Shown in pieces: positions 63,192 through 64,000 of a DNA stretch of 64,000 nucleotides; position 1 is the stretch's first letter; every line of letters starts with the position of its first letter. The notes under the pieces were generated by a model, which saw only the letters and a program-made list of their open reading frames with translations, made no database searches and was not told the origin of the DNA. The stretch is from Mesaphorura yosii (lineage: Eukaryota > Arthropoda > Collembola > Poduromorpha > Tullbergiidae): contig WIXG01000008.1 in NCBI GenBank assembly GCA_009869945.1, positions 496,001 to 560,000 of the forward strand, in the 5' to 3' direction. Position numbers and translations under genes: made by a program.

Positions 63192-63456
63192 GCTTAAGTT
63201 GCATTCATATTTGTTTTGAATTCGCATTTTGAAAACTCCAAACGCGTTTATTTCAACAAAGGCTTCCGACGCATATGGTCAGTGGTAACGTCAGCTTCTG
63301 CGTAGAATGTTGCGGATACCCTTGTCTTGTGAGAGGCAAAACTTGTCCCTCAAATATTTTATCAAGCGACAATTGTGTTGGATAACTCACAGTTCAGTTG
63401 AAAGTTTAATTTTTTGGAAGTAATTGAAATTCGGAAAGCTATATTAGATAATCAAG

Positions 63457-63950
63457 ATGGGGAAGAAGCAGCATCAGAAGGATAAGATGTAAGTGTATGC
63501 TTCTGTGTTAAAACAATTAAACCAGTCCCCAGTTGAACTCCTATAATTAGATGATCTTTTACTTAAAGGTACTTGACCAGTACAGAATGGTCAACAATCT
63601 ACGGTGGCAAGCGACCTCGAGGTCCGAATGGCGATCAAGCAAGCAACACCGACACTGATGAGTTCCGACGGCTACCGTTCGACCATTGCGCACTTTCATT
63701 ACAACCATTCGAGAATCCTTACTGTGATGAGAAGGGGAATGTCTTCGATCTGGCAGCATTGCTACCTTTTGTCAAGAAATTCAAGTGTAACCCGGTCACT
63801 GGCGACAAAATCGACGTGAAGTCATTGATCAAATTAAATTTCACGAAGAATGCAGATGGCGAATATCATTGTCCTGTCATGTTCAAAGTGTTCACACCAA
63901 ATTCGCACATCGTCGCAATCAAGCAAACCGGAAACGTATTCTCACAGGAG
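63457..63950 (+). CDS. Ppil2: PPIL2, U-box peptidyl-prolyl isomerase (5' part)
   Basis: PPIL2 (Cyp60/CYC4) is a nuclear protein with an N-terminal U-box and a C-terminal cyclophilin domain; it is found in spliceosomal complexes and acts as a ubiquitin ligase. Two exons are visible, 63457-63488 and 63569-63950, 138 codons in phase 0 at the donor GTACGC; the rest lies beyond the window. The start MGKKQHQKDKMYLT is the hallmark N-terminus of the family. Residues about 45-125 form the U-box region: FRRLPFDHCALSLQPF, NPYCDEKGNVFDL, LPFVKKFKCNPVTGDKI, LIKLNFTKNADGEYHCPV and VFTPNSHIVAIKQTGNVF. A linker (residues 26-43, Pro/Gly/Asp/Thr-rich) differs from the vertebrate protein, as is usual. Only the U-box half can be judged; nothing suggests damage. 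Confidence 0.95.
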
Positions 63951-64000
63951 GTACGCTTTAATTTAAGTAATGAATTTTGGGCCAAATCTAACACGACTAA

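Noticed and set aside
1..64000. tRNA genes, rRNA, CRISPR arrays, transposase or reverse transcriptase genes
   Set aside because: Looked for B-box-like sequences, regular spaced repeats and mobile-element protein motifs by eye; none was convincing. A covariance-model and repeat-library scan would be decisive.

Overview
The window is an animal nuclear genome segment, almost certainly from an arthropod. Genes are split by GT-AG introns, most of them 55-100 bases long. The content includes a full Prospero homeodomain gene, two seven-transmembrane gustatory-type receptors and an EcKinase-like (CHKov/DUF227) gene, all typical of arthropods. The chemoreceptor style and several unrecognised secreted or membrane proteins would fit a springtail or other non-insect hexapod. 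That placement is inference. No transposase or reverse transcriptase ORF, tRNA, rRNA or CRISPR array was found by eye.

Layout. Positions 1-26 kb are gene-dense and hold eleven genes: (1) a His-rich secreted protein, minus strand, cut by the window edge; (2) a secreted protein with basic cleavage sites, minus; (3) an unrecognised 303-aa intracellular protein, minus; (4) SLY1/SCFD1, the ER-Golgi Sec1/Munc18 protein, plus, 12 exons; (5) a gustatory receptor, plus, 5 exons; (6) a GTSF1/Asterix-type double CHHC zinc-finger protein, minus; (7) a secreted or membrane protein, minus; (8) a Gly-rich polytopic membrane protein, plus, 7 exons; (9) a second, intronless chemoreceptor, plus; (10) an EcKinase-like protein, plus, 2 exons. 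Genes 1 and 2 may be related. (11) Prospero lies on the minus strand from 36.3 kb down to 29.5 kb in seven coding exons encoding about 1128 aa, with much larger introns than its neighbours.

From 36.3 to 61.9 kb there is a gene desert of about 25 kb upstream of prospero. It has no supportable coding sequence but carries short (GGCAA/GGCAC)-type repeats and a recurring GGACCCTTCTC word. It is the natural place for prospero 5' exons and enhancers. The right end holds a small single-Tudor-domain gene and the 5' end of PPIL2, a U-box cyclophilin, both plus strand.

Functional themes. The genes do not form one pathway. Two of them (GTSF1-like and Tudor) belong to families used in piRNA silencing, two are chemoreceptors, two are conserved housekeeping genes (SLY1, PPIL2), and one is a neural fate regulator (prospero). 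Gene models were built by joining exons at splice sites with consistent phase; every complete model totals a multiple of three. The least expected items are the orphan secreted and membrane proteins, a pair of covarying hairpin repeats at 21.3 and 21.6 kb, and the repeated words in the prospero upstream desert.
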